A DNA stretch of 64,000 nucleotides, taken from Bradyrhizobium sp. CCGUVB1N3. GTDB lineage: Bacteria; Pseudomonadota; Alphaproteobacteria; Rhizobiales; Xanthobacteraceae. The notes under the pieces were generated by a model. It was not told the origin of the DNA. It searched no databases and saw only the letters and a program-made list of their open reading frames with translations. Below, one piece after another: positions 22,773-30,651 of the stretch. Numbering within the stretch: position 1 is the first letter of the stretch; the number at the start of each line of letters is the position of its first letter. The stretch lies in NCBI RefSeq assembly GCF_024199925.1, contig NZ_JANADR010000001.1, positions 6,513,501 to 6,577,500 of the forward strand, given 5' to 3'. The translations under genes and the position numbers were made by a program.

Positions 22773-23657
22773 GTGACCCCGCCCGAGTATGAGTATCTGC
22801 GGAAGTTCTTGAGAGACCATTCCGGTCTCGACCTGTCTGCCGACAAGCAATATCTGATCGAGAGCCGGTTGCTGCCGCTCGCGCGCAAGGCCGGACTCTC
22901 CGGCATCGGTGACCTCGTCCAGAAGCTGCAAGCTGGATCGAGCGCGCTGATCACCAGCGTGGTCGAAGCCATGACCACCAACGAAACCTTCTTCTTTCGC
23001 GACAAGGTTCCGTTCGACCATTTCCGCGAAACGATCATGCCGGAGGTGCTGAAGGCGCGCGCGGCGCGCCGGAGCGTGCGCATCTGGTGCGCCGCCGGCT
23101 CGACCGGTCAGGAGCCCTATTCGCTGGCGATGTGCCTGAAGGAGATGGGTGCCGCGCTCACCGGCTGGCGGGTCGAGATCATTGCCACCGACCTGTCGCA
23201 GGAGGTTTTGGAGAAATCCAAGTCCGGCGTCTACAGCCAGTTCGAGGTGCAGCGCGGCCTGCCGATTCAGCTACTGGTCAAACATTTCAAGCAGACCGGC
23301 GAGACTTGGCAGATCAATCCCGAACTGCGGGCCATGATCCAGCATCGGCAGCTCAATCTGCTGCACGACTTCTCCCAGCTCGGCACCTTCGACGTGATCT
23401 TCTGTCGCAACGTGCTGATCTATTTCGATCAGGAGACCAAGATCAACATCTTCAACCGCCTCGCCCGTCAGATCGAGGGGGACGGCTTCCTGGTGCTCGG
23501 CGCAGCGGAAACCGTGGTCGGACTGACCGACACGTTCCGTCCGATTCCGGAACGGCGCGGCCTCTACAAGCCCAATGACGCGCGCGGCGCCGGCGCAAAG
23601 CCCGCGATCGCCGCGGCGCCTCCGAGGGCCGCTGCAATGGCAGGACTGCGCGTATGA
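22773..23657 (+). CDS. cheR: Chemotaxis protein methyltransferase CheR
   Basis: This 294-aa protein starts with GTG at 22773 after a GAGAGG. The N-terminal helical domain (MTPPEYEYLRKFLRDHSGLD) precedes the S-adenosylmethionine-binding part: TTNETFFFRD, RIWCAAGSTGQEPYSLAM, EIIATDLSQEVLEKSKSGVYSQ shortened to its core, and FDVIFCRNVLIYFDQETK. CheR methylates Glu residues of chemoreceptors to set adaptation. The stop overlaps the next start by four bases (ATGA), so the PilZ-like gene is translationally coupled. No cheB methylesterase is found in the operon. The tail is Ala-rich. Confidence 0.95.
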   Translation: MTPPEYEYLRKFLRDHSGLDLSADKQYLIESRLLPLARKAGLSGIGDLVQKLQAGSSALITSVVEAMTTNETFFFRDKVPFDHFRETIMPEVLKARAARRSVRIWCAAGSTGQEPYSLAMCLKEMGAALTGWRVEIIATDLSQEVLEKSKSGVYSQFEVQRGLPIQLLVKHFKQTGETWQINPELRAMIQHRQLNLLHDFSQLGTFDVIFCRNVLIYFDQETKINIFNRLARQIEGDGFLVLGAAETVVGLTDTFRPIPERRGLYKPNDARGAGAKPAIAAAPPRAAAMAGLRV

Positions 23658-23968
23658 GCGAGGATGGCAAGGGTGCGGAACGCGTGACGTTCAGTCGCGG
23701 CTATGATGTCTGCATCATGGCGATCGACGGGACCTGGCGTCGCGATTGCAAGCTCAACGCCATTTCCGACACCGATGCCATCCTTACGGTCGAAGGTTCG
23801 ATCCAGGGCCTGAACCTCAAGGAATTCTTTCTCCTGTTGTCCTCGACAGGTCTTGCCTATCGCCGTTGCGAGCTGGTGCGCGTCAACGGCGCGGAAATGG
23901 ACATCCAGTTCCTGCGCGGCAAGAACAAGAAGAAGCGCGCCGCCGCGGGCCATGACGCGACGGTTTGA
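23654..23968 (+). CDS. PilZ-like small protein coupled to cheR
   Basis: This 104-aa protein has the strand pattern of a PilZ domain: RVTFSRGYDVCIMAIDGTWR, then RRDCKLNAISDTDAILTVEG, and a C-terminal LVRVNGAEMDIQFLRGK. PilZ domains bind c-di-GMP through RxxxR and (D/N)xSxxG. Here the RxxxR is not seen and the second motif is imperfect (NAISDTDA), so binding is doubtful; it may be a structural adaptor. It overlaps cheR by four bases, implying joint expression and a role connected to motility or receptor signalling. Confidence 0.65.
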   Translation: MSEDGKGAERVTFSRGYDVCIMAIDGTWRRDCKLNAISDTDAILTVEGSIQGLNLKEFFLLLSSTGLAYRRCELVRVNGAEMDIQFLRGKNKKKRAAAGHDATV

Positions 23969-24111
23969 GGACTGCGGCGTCCTCCCGTTCGCTTTCTTAA
24001 TGCGTTGTGTCGGATTTGCTGGAAACATCCGGTTGAATTCGCGGCCTCCGTTTTACCTGGCCTAAGCGCGTGCGATGTATGAATCGCCGGTCTCAATCGC
24101 AGGACCCGGTA

Positions 24112-24615
24112 ATGCCAAGAAGCTCCTTCTCCTCCCTCCCGTCGAACCTGTCCGATGCCGGCGAACGGCGCCCGCTGCAGCTTCTGGTCGTCGATGACGA
24201 CGCGACGCAGCGCAGCCTGATCACGGTCGCAGCCAAGCAGGCCGGGCATGAGGTGACCGTGGCGCCCTCCGTTTCGGAGGCGATCAGCAAGCTTCGCTCC
24301 GGACGCTTCGACTGTGTGACGCTCGATCTCGTGCTGGAGGACGGCGACGGCATCGAGGTGCTGCGCGTGATGTCGGAGGCGAAATTCGCGGGCTCCGTGA
24401 TCGTCATCAGCGGCATGGATGGCCGGCGCCGCAGCGCCGCCCGCCACTTTGCCCGCTCCGTGGGTATCGAACTCCAGAGCCTGCCGAAGCCGCTCGACCT
24501 CGCGGCGCTGCGTATCAGCCTCGCCAATCTCGGCAAGACCGCGATGGGTCTGCCGACGATGCACACCTGGGGCGGCGTCGCCACCGATGCCATCGTGGCG
24601 CGTCATCGCGCTTGA
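24112..24615 (+). CDS. Single-domain response regulator
   Basis: This 167-aa protein has a receiver from residue ~22: LQLLVVDDDATQRSLITVAA (acidic pair), FDCVTLDLVLEDGDGIEVLR (phospho-Asp, with L-V-L-E-D-G rather than the usual M-P), VIVISGMDG (Ser) and LPKPLDL (Lys). All the phosphorylation residues are kept. It has no output domain, only a ~25-residue tail. I start at ATG 24112, which has AGGA eight bases upstream; a longer frame starts at 24070. It lies 143 bases after the PilZ-like gene, so it may belong to the che transcript or have its own promoter. Confidence 0.85.
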   Translation: MPRSSFSSLPSNLSDAGERRPLQLLVVDDDATQRSLITVAAKQAGHEVTVAPSVSEAISKLRSGRFDCVTLDLVLEDGDGIEVLRVMSEAKFAGSVIVISGMDGRRRSAARHFARSVGIELQSLPKPLDLAALRISLANLGKTAMGLPTMHTWGGVATDAIVARHRA

Positions 24616-24637
24616 GACGCGCGGAATGCGCGCGGCC

Positions 24638-24970
24638 TCAGCCGATCAGGCGCTGCTGCCGCGCCGCCGCGGTCGCGGTTTCGGTCAATTTGCCGGAATC
24701 AGAGAGCGATTTTAAGGCGAGGCCGAGGCCGGCCCTGCACGCACCGAGCGCCGCGCTTGCCGTGGCGTAGCGGGGCGTGACATCATCCAGCACGAAGACG
24801 TCGGTGGAACCCGGCGGATCGCAGGCGTCCTCCAGCGTGATCGCGGCCTCGATCAGGCGTATGCTGGTCTCGATCTGCGCGATCAGAGAGCGAAGATCGG
24901 TAGCGATCAACTGACGGCTGTCGGAAATGGCCGCTGCGACACGCGGGTCGGTGCCAGCAAAATTTTGCAT
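24638..24970 (-). CDS. Helical protein of unknown function (110 aa)
   Basis: This is not a recognised family. The protein begins MQNFAGTDPRVAAAISDSRQ, has helical stretches (LIATDLRSLIAQIETSIRLI) and ends TETATAAARQQRLIG. It has no signal peptide or membrane span. ATG 24970 is chosen because GGAG precedes it; GTG at 25000 is an alternative. It lies between two response-regulator genes on the opposite strand, converging on the one at 24112 and divergent from the one at 25122, which suggests but does not prove a signalling link. Confidence 0.65.
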   Translation of the reverse strand: MQNFAGTDPRVAAAISDSRQLIATDLRSLIAQIETSIRLIEAAITLEDACDPPGSTDVFVLDDVTPRYATASAALGACRAGLGLALKSLSDSGKLTETATAAARQQRLIG

Positions 24971-25121
24971 GGATATTCTCCGTCCCCAGTCATTAGGCAC
25001 TACGCCGCTACTTGTGCGTTAACTTCATGTCCCGTACAAATGCGGGGTGGGCCGAATCCGTGCCGAACGCCAAAACGCTTGGCGCGGACACAAGTCTTCT
25101 CATGCCGGATGGACGTGGCAC

Positions 25122-25757
25122 ATGGCCGAAAAAACCTCCCGTGGCGAGATCTTCGTGGTCGACGACGACCCTGCTGTTCGCGACACACTGTCGATGGTGT
25201 TGAAGGCGGCGAGCTATGAGGTGATCTGTTTTGCCGACGGCGCCGCGTTGCTCGCGGTCGCGCGAAATCGCACACCGGCCGCGATCCTGCTCGACGTTCA
25301 CATTCCCGGCAAGTCGGGCCTCGACATCTTGAGGGAGCTGCACGGCGAGGATTATCCCGCGCCGATCTTCATGATCTCCGGGCAGGGCGATATCTCGATG
25401 GCGGTCAGCGCCATCAAGAACGGCGCGCTCGATTTCATCGAGAAGCCGTTCCGCGGCAGCGAGATCGTCAACCGGCTCGACGAGGCGATCGGGGCTTATG
25501 CACGTCGGCAGGCAGAGAGCGCCTCGCCCAAGTTCGGCCAGCTCCACTTCCCTGGACGCGAGCCCCTGACCCGGCGTGAGCGCGAGGTGCTCGAGCAGTT
25601 CGCCGCGGGCGCTTCCAACAAGGAAGCCGGCCGCACGCTCGGGATCAGCCCGCGCACCATCGAGGACCATCGCGCCAACATCATGAAGAAGCTCGGCGCC
25701 CGGAACGCCGCCGACCTGATCCGTATCGTGATGACGGCCGCCCAGCGCGCGTCGTAA
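25122..25757 (+). CDS. FixJ/NarL-type response regulator (receiver + LuxR HTH)
   Basis: This is a 211-aa protein. The receiver at residues ~9-125 reads EIFVVDDDPAVRDTLSMVLK, AAILLDVHIPGKSGLDILRE with the phospho-Asp, IFMISGQGDI (Ser) and DFIEKPFRG (Lys). The C-terminal HTH at ~150-205 reads PLTRREREVLEQFAAGASNK and ISPRTIEDHRANIMKKLGAR. It resembles FixJ-class regulators that activate transcription when phosphorylated. Its HTH is closely similar to that of the LuxR-type protein at 14996. ATG 25122 is chosen; an ATG at 25047 is in frame but lacks conserved sequence. The large hybrid kinase at 25933 is convergent and is a plausible partner. Confidence 0.88.
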   Translation: MAEKTSRGEIFVVDDDPAVRDTLSMVLKAASYEVICFADGAALLAVARNRTPAAILLDVHIPGKSGLDILRELHGEDYPAPIFMISGQGDISMAVSAIKNGALDFIEKPFRGSEIVNRLDEAIGAYARRQAESASPKFGQLHFPGREPLTRREREVLEQFAAGASNKEAGRTLGISPRTIEDHRANIMKKLGARNAADLIRIVMTAAQRAS

Positions 25758-25770
25758 GGGAGCGCTCTCT

Positions 25771-25914
25771 CGTGCCCCGGACGCAGCGCGTCACGCGGTG
25801 ATGCGCTGCTGAGCCGGGGCCCATGTCTCGGCATCCTGCGTCTCAGCCTACTGCACCATGCCTCGGTTCCGGCTCTGCGACGCAGCGTTGCACGCCGCAT
25901 CGCGTCCGGGACAC
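25771..25914. repeat. Interspersed repeat, 'cgtgccccggacgc...gcgtccgggacacg' family, copy 1
   Basis: The ends (cgtgccccggacgcagcgcg and gcatcgcgtccgggacacg) are inverted. The interior contains gatgcgctgctgagccggggc and a gcccatgtct stretch. Related copies lie at 38270-38390, 40563-40702, 43744-43876 and 49119-49186. It sits between convergent genes and can form long hairpins. Confidence 0.8.
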
Positions 25915-25932
25915 GCGCGCCTGCGCGCAGTC

Positions 25933-28900
25933 TCAGCCCTCGAGCGCCTTGCGCAGGATCCGCGCGAGGTCCGACTTGCGGTAGGGCTTTGCCAGGAGGC
26001 GAACGCCGGAATCCAATCGTCCGTGATGGATGATCGCGTTCTCGGTATAGCCTGATGTGTAGACCACCTTGAGATCGGGCCTGGTCTTCAGGATCTCGTC
26101 GGCAAGCTGCCGGCCGTTCATCTTGCCCGGCATGATCACGTCGGTGAACAGGAGGTCGAACGGCTTTCCGGCCGCAACGATCGCCAGCGCTTCAGCCGCA
26201 TTGGCCGCCTCCAACGTCGCGTAGCCCAGCGAATGCAGCTGCGCCAGCACATAGTCGCGCACCAGGCGATCGTCCTCGACCACCAAAATCGTCTCGTCCC
26301 CGCCCTCGATCGCAGCCGGCGTCACACCCTCGCCGCTTGCAGTCGCCGTCATGCCAGGCGGCAGGTACATCTTGATCGTGGTCCCGTGTCCTTCCTCGCT
26401 GTAGATCCTGACATGGCCGGCGGACTGCTTGATGAAGCCATAGACCATGGAAAGGCCGAGCCCGGTGCCCTTGCCGGGTCCCTTCGAGGTGAAGAAGGGA
26501 TCGAAGACCCGGTCCAGGAGCTTCGCCGGAATCCCGGCGCCGGTGTCGCTGACCGCGATCAGCACGTAGTGGCCGGGGCGGATGTCGTTGATGTTGGCGT
26601 AGGCCTCGTCGAGATAGGCCGCTCCCGTCTCCAGGATCAGCTTGCCGCCGTTCGGCATGGCGTCACGGGCGTTGAGCGCCAGGTTGAGAAGGGCGGTGGT
26701 GAGCTGGTTGGGATCGACGATCGCTACGCAGCTTTCCGTCTCGAACACGGATTCGATCTGGATCTGCTCGCCCAGCGTCGGGCGCAAGAGCTTGGCCGTG
26801 TCGACGATCAACGAATTGACGTCGATCTCGCGCGGTTGCAGCGGCTGCTTGCGCGCAAAGGCGAGCAGGTGCTGGGTGAGCTCGGCGCCGCGGGCTGCTG
26901 CCTCGTCGATCATCCTGGTGATGGCGGCGAGCTGCGGCTCCTTCTCGACCGCATCCGCCAGGATCTCGATCGTCCCGGTGATGACGGTGAGGATGTTGTT
27001 GAAGTCATGCGCCACGCCCCCGGTGAGCTGGCCGACCGCCTCCATCTTCTCGGCGTGGCGGATGCGCTCGTCGGCCGCGATCTTGTCGGTGAGGTCGCGG
27101 TAGAAGACGTTGAACAGCAGTCCTTCGCGACGGTTCAGCGCAGTGACGCTCAGCTCGGCCGTGAATTCCTTGCCGTCACGCCGGCGGACGATCATTTCGC
27201 GCCGACGTTCGAGGAGCCTGCCGTCTCTCGAGCTCACGAAGCCTTGCAGGCCGCCCCTGATCGTTTCGCGTTCGCTCTCGGCGACGATCAGGTCGATGTT
27301 GTTCTTGCCCAGCGCCTGGTCGCGCCGCCAGCCGAACAGCCTTTCAGCCTGCGAGTTCCAGGCTAGGATGGTGCCGTTCTCGTCGGTCTGAACGAACGCG
27401 TCGAGCGATGTCTCGATGATGTTGCGGGCGAGCTGCTCGCTTTCCCGCAGCGATTCCTGTGCAAGCCGGGCTTCGGTCATGTCGCGACCGACGAAGTAGA
27501 AACGCTTCATCTCGGCAGACCACGTCCCGAGCCAGGAGAGCCAGACCTCGTGCCCGTCCTTGTGGAGGCAGCGGCTGTCGGCGAGCTTGGGCCGATCGCC
27601 GCGCCGCAAGGCCCGCATGTCCTCGCGTGACCGCTCCAGATGATCGGGATGGATGAAGTCGGCGCCGCTGCGGCCGACCATCTCCTGCGGCTGAAAGCCG
27701 AGGATGGTTTCCGAGCTCGGGCTGATCTGGGCGACATATCCCCTCGCGTCCATGATCATGATCAGGTCCTGCGAGGCGTCGAAGATCAGCCGGCGCTCCT
27801 CGCGTTGCTGTTGCAGCGCGCGCTCGGTGCGTCTGGCTTCGGTGATATCGCGGGCCGAGCCGGACGCGCCGATGATTGCGCCGTCGGGACCCTTGATCGG
27901 CGACAGGCTGAGGGCGATCTCCACGGGGCTGCCGTCCTTGCGCACGCGCACCGTCTCGAAGCGTTCGATCGGCTCGCCGCGCGCGATCCGTCCCAAATAA
28001 TCCTTACCCTGCTCGCGGCGGTCCGGAGGCACGATGATCGAGGTATGCTTGCCGATCGCCTCGTCCGCCGAATAGCCATAGAGCCGTTCCGCCGCCGGAT
28101 TCCAGCCGGTGATGATGGCGTCGAGCGACTGCATGACGATCGCATCGTCGGACGACTCGACGGCGGCGCTGAAGAGCTGCTCGCGCTCAGCATGATGGCT
28201 TCGTGCGGCTTCGGTACGGCGGTGCTCGCGAACCTCGCGTTCGAGAGCCGCGGTCTTGGCCTGCACCTCCGCGACCATGCGCGCGAAAGCCCGTGCCAGT
28301 GCGCCGGTCTCGCCCGGCGCATCGACAGGGATGTCCGCCGGCCGCCCGCTGCCGATTGCCTCCACCGCCGTCGTCAGACGCCCGATCGGACGAGTCAATG
28401 AGCGGGCCACGAGCACCGCAAGCGAAGCCGCGGCGAGGACCGCAAGCACGCCGACCAGCAAGGATGTTTTTTGAATGGCCGCCGGCACGCGGCTGAATAC
28501 GGACGGGGGAATGGTCTCGATGATTGCGACCCACTCCTTGCCCGCAAGCAGCGCCGGCGCGAGCGCCGCGCCGCTTGGCCGGCCTGACCTGTCGGTCAGG
28601 AGCTGCGTGGATCCTTCCGTCGTTCCGATCAGGGCCGTAAAATATGGAAAGTCATTGCGCCAGTTGTCGGGCCGGCCATGCAGTGAGCCGAATTCTCGTG
28701 TGCGATTGGGATGGACGAGATAGTCGCCGCGCGAATTCACGACGTAGATCTGCCCTCCCGAGCCGGAAGCCGAGCGAATGCGCTCGAGAGCCGGATGCAT
28801 GTCGATATTGGCGATGATGATGCCGAACGGCTTGCCGTCCGGTGTGAACAGCGGCGCTGCAACCCGCAAAGTCGGCATGTGAGAGGCCGTGGTCCCCCCC

Positions 28901-29439
28901 TGGCGGGTCGCGAGATCGATCGGCGACACATAAATCTCGCCGGGCGCCAGGCGAATCGTTTCCTGAAAGTAGATTCGCTCGCTCTTGTGCTCCAGTTCGC
29001 TGTTGGGAACGATCCGGGCTGCTCCATTCGGGCCGGATCGGTCGACGCGGACCAGCTCGCGCTGGTCGTCGTCGACACCGATGACTCGAAATTGCGCATA
29101 GCTGGGTTTGGCCTCGATCTCGGCCGCGAGGCGCGTTGCGATGCGCTCGCGCCAGGTCTGCTCCGAAACGCCGTCAAGAGCGTCAATGCCGCCGCCGATA
29201 TGGGCGCGGATCAGGCCATTGATGCCCGCGGCGGAGCGATAGCCGAGGAGATCGCCGCGAGCGCCCGCAACGTAGGATTCGAGATTGGTAGCCAGCAGGT
29301 GTGACTGGGCTTCGACGCGTTCCAGGACCCGTGGAATGACCGCCTGCGTGAGGTTGCGATAGCCGAGCCAGCCGACTGCGGCCACGGTAACCGCCACCAG
29401 CAGGATCATCGCGATGGCCAGCCGCGTTGCGAGCGTCAT
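25933..29439 (-). CDS. Membrane hybrid histidine kinase: Cache, HAMP, three PAS, HisKA/HATPase, receiver
   Basis: This protein is 1168 aa from ATG 29439. TM1 (LAIAMILLVAVTVAAVGWLG) and TM2 (SLLVGVLAVLAAASLAVLVA, ~residue 325) flank a ~280-residue double-Cache sensor containing GGQIYVVNSRGDYLVHPNRT. Then follow HAMP and three PAS domains (DAIVMQSLDAIITGWNPAAE; DLIMIMDARGYVAQISPSSE; DAFVQTDENGTILAWNSQAE). The kinase core has H-box GQLTGGVAHDFNNILTVITG, N box LLNLALNARDAMPNGG and G boxes SDTGAGIP and GKGTGLGLSMVYGF. A receiver ends the protein (ILVVEDDRLVRDY ... LLFTDVIMPGKMNG ... LAKPY). It senses a periplasmic ligand. A longer start at ATG 29517 is possible and would overlap the receiver remnant upstream. 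Confidence 0.92.
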   Translation of the reverse strand: MTLATRLAIAMILLVAVTVAAVGWLGYRNLTQAVIPRVLERVEAQSHLLATNLESYVAGARGDLLGYRSAAGINGLIRAHIGGGIDALDGVSEQTWRERIATRLAAEIEAKPSYAQFRVIGVDDDQRELVRVDRSGPNGAARIVPNSELEHKSERIYFQETIRLAPGEIYVSPIDLATRQGGTTASHMPTLRVAAPLFTPDGKPFGIIIANIDMHPALERIRSASGSGGQIYVVNSRGDYLVHPNRTREFGSLHGRPDNWRNDFPYFTALIGTTEGSTQLLTDRSGRPSGAALAPALLAGKEWVAIIETIPPSVFSRVPAAIQKTSLLVGVLAVLAAASLAVLVARSLTRPIGRLTTAVEAIGSGRPADIPVDAPGETGALARAFARMVAEVQAKTAALEREVREHRRTEAARSHHAEREQLFSAAVESSDDAIVMQSLDAIITGWNPAAERLYGYSADEAIGKHTSIIVPPDRREQGKDYLGRIARGEPIERFETVRVRKDGSPVEIALSLSPIKGPDGAIIGASGSARDITEARRTERALQQQREERRLIFDASQDLIMIMDARGYVAQISPSSETILGFQPQEMVGRSGADFIHPDHLERSREDMRALRRGDRPKLADSRCLHKDGHEVWLSWLGTWSAEMKRFYFVGRDMTEARLAQESLRESEQLARNIIETSLDAFVQTDENGTILAWNSQAERLFGWRRDQALGKNNIDLIVAESERETIRGGLQGFVSSRDGRLLERRREMIVRRRDGKEFTAELSVTALNRREGLLFNVFYRDLTDKIAADERIRHAEKMEAVGQLTGGVAHDFNNILTVITGTIEILADAVEKEPQLAAITRMIDEAAARGAELTQHLLAFARKQPLQPREIDVNSLIVDTAKLLRPTLGEQIQIESVFETESCVAIVDPNQLTTALLNLALNARDAMPNGGKLILETGAAYLDEAYANINDIRPGHYVLIAVSDTGAGIPAKLLDRVFDPFFTSKGPGKGTGLGLSMVYGFIKQSAGHVRIYSEEGHGTTIKMYLPPGMTATASGEGVTPAAIEGGDETILVVEDDRLVRDYVLAQLHSLGYATLEAANAAEALAIVAAGKPFDLLFTDVIMPGKMNGRQLADEILKTRPDLKVVYTSGYTENAIIHHGRLDSGVRLLAKPYRKSDLARILRKALEG

Positions 29440-29494
29440 GGGGATTCCCGAATGGCCGCGCGTGTTCTGGCCCGGAACAGAACGGAGGTCTTTG

Positions 29495-29647
29495 TCATCG
29501 GCGGCCGGTGCTGACATCCGGATTCCCCCGCGATGCCATCTGCGTCGCGTCCAGGCAGATCGTCGCGCGATGGCCGGCCCCCTCCAGCAGCAGCCGGATC
29601 GTCATCTGCACGGCCGGATCGTCATCCACGATCAGGATGTTGGCCAA
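29495..29647 (-). pseudogene. 5' stump of a response regulator directly upstream of the hybrid kinase
   Basis: From a TTG (29645-29647) preceded by GGGGGA, the minus strand reads LANILIVDDDPAVQMTIRLL, then LEGAGHRATICLDATQMASR and a stop at 29495. This is the first ~36 residues of a CheY-like receiver, with the acidic DDD triad. It breaks off before the phospho-Asp strand and runs into the kinase's 5' end. It looks like a response-regulator gene whose remainder was deleted, leaving its start and ribosome site next to the kinase. Confidence 0.75.
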
Positions 29648-29840
29648 GTTCCAGTCCCCCGAGCCCGGTCCAGGTCGACCCTGTCGGTCGAAGCAGGGAA
29701 TAGGAAATTGTTGCGCGGATTCCGCGCAACCTGCAAGCGCTTCGCGACGATGGAATGGGCCTTGTGGCGCGGCTCGGACGTGACCGTCCTATATGCATGA
29801 TTGCATGCATAATATCATACAGCCTGCGGCTGCGCCGCGT

Positions 29841-30557
29841 CTAGTCGCTGAGATACTCCGGATGGCGCGTCCGGATCCTGTCGAGCTCGCTGAGCGTGCC
29901 CGACAGATGCGTGCGCAAGTGCTGCTGCGCGGCATCGGCGTCGCCGGCTTCGATCGCGCGGGTGATCAGTCTGTGGTGTCGCACGATGTTCTGGGCCTTG
30001 CCCGGCGAGGGCAGGTGTAACCGCCGCAAACGGTCGATATGTCCGCTGCGGCTGCGCACCAGCGTCCAGAGCTCCTGCTTGCCGGCGGCCGCGTAGAGCT
30101 GGGCGTGGAATTCATTGTCGCCGGCGATGAAGCTCTCGAAGTCTCCGGCCCTGGCGAATTGCTGCTGGAGTGCGATCGCCTGGTCCAGGCGGATGATCAG
30201 GGCTTCGTCGTGGCTTTCCGCAAGCAGTCGCACGATTTCGAGCTCCAGCGCCTGGCGCAGGAAATGCGCCTGCTGGGCGCGGCCGACATCGACCCGGCTG
30301 ACCACCGTCGCATGCTGCGGAAAGACGTCGACGAGCCCTTCTTCCTCCAATCGCATCAAGGCGTCGCGGATCGGCGTCGAGCTGACGCCGAATTGCGCGG
30401 CAAGATCGGCGCGCGACAGCGGCGAGCCCGGCGGCAGCTCCAGCGCGAGAATGGCGTTGCGCAGCCGCTCGAACACCTGTGGCGCGGCCTGCCGGGCGCG
30501 GTCGAGCCGCCTGCCGGGGCGGGACGCCGCGCGGGGCCCGGTATGGGACACTTCCAT
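29841..30557 (-). CDS. GntR-family regulator, FCD/FadR subgroup
   Basis: This is a 238-aa protein. The N-terminal winged helix (~25-95) reads QVFERLRNAILALELPPGSP, LSRADLAAQFGVSSTPIRDA and LMRLEEEGLVDVFPQHATVV. The C-terminal all-helical FCD domain includes RQALELEIVRLLAE, DNEFHAQLYAAAGKQELW and HRLITRAIEAGDADAAQQHL; the Asp/His residues for metal or acid ligand are in place (D-x-x-F-H ... H-x-x-I). Such repressors bind a palindrome at their own promoter and release it with an organic acid. Here a 26-bp palindrome (30584-30609) lies 26 bases upstream, in the spacer to the divergent ABC operon. Confidence 0.9.
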   Translation of the reverse strand: MEVSHTGPRAASRPGRRLDRARQAAPQVFERLRNAILALELPPGSPLSRADLAAQFGVSSTPIRDALMRLEEEGLVDVFPQHATVVSRVDVGRAQQAHFLRQALELEIVRLLAESHDEALIIRLDQAIALQQQFARAGDFESFIAGDNEFHAQLYAAAGKQELWTLVRSRSGHIDRLRRLHLPSPGKAQNIVRHHRLITRAIEAGDADAAQQHLRTHLSGTLSELDRIRTRHPEYLSD

Positions 30558-30583
30558 GGCTTGCTGTCCGGAGCGCTTGCCTT

Positions 30584-30609
30584 TGATGCACTAATGCATT
30601 AGTGCATCA
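30584..30609. promoter_or_regulatory. Perfect 26-bp palindrome, probable GntR operator
   Basis: The left arm tgatgcactaatg is followed at once by its exact inverse cattagtgcatca. It lies between the gntR-type gene (start 30557) and the ABC substrate-binding gene (start 30652). A site that can block both promoters is the standard layout for FCD-type GntR autorepression and operon control. Confidence 0.85.
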
Positions 30610-30651
30610 GTAACGCCGCGCGTCAATGCCGGCCAGAGGAAACGAACAACA

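Noticed and set aside
29794..29809. Inverted repeat TGCATG-N4-CATGCA after the GntR gene
   Set aside because: It shares only short words with the 26-bp palindrome and lies at the 3' side of the regulator; no clear role.
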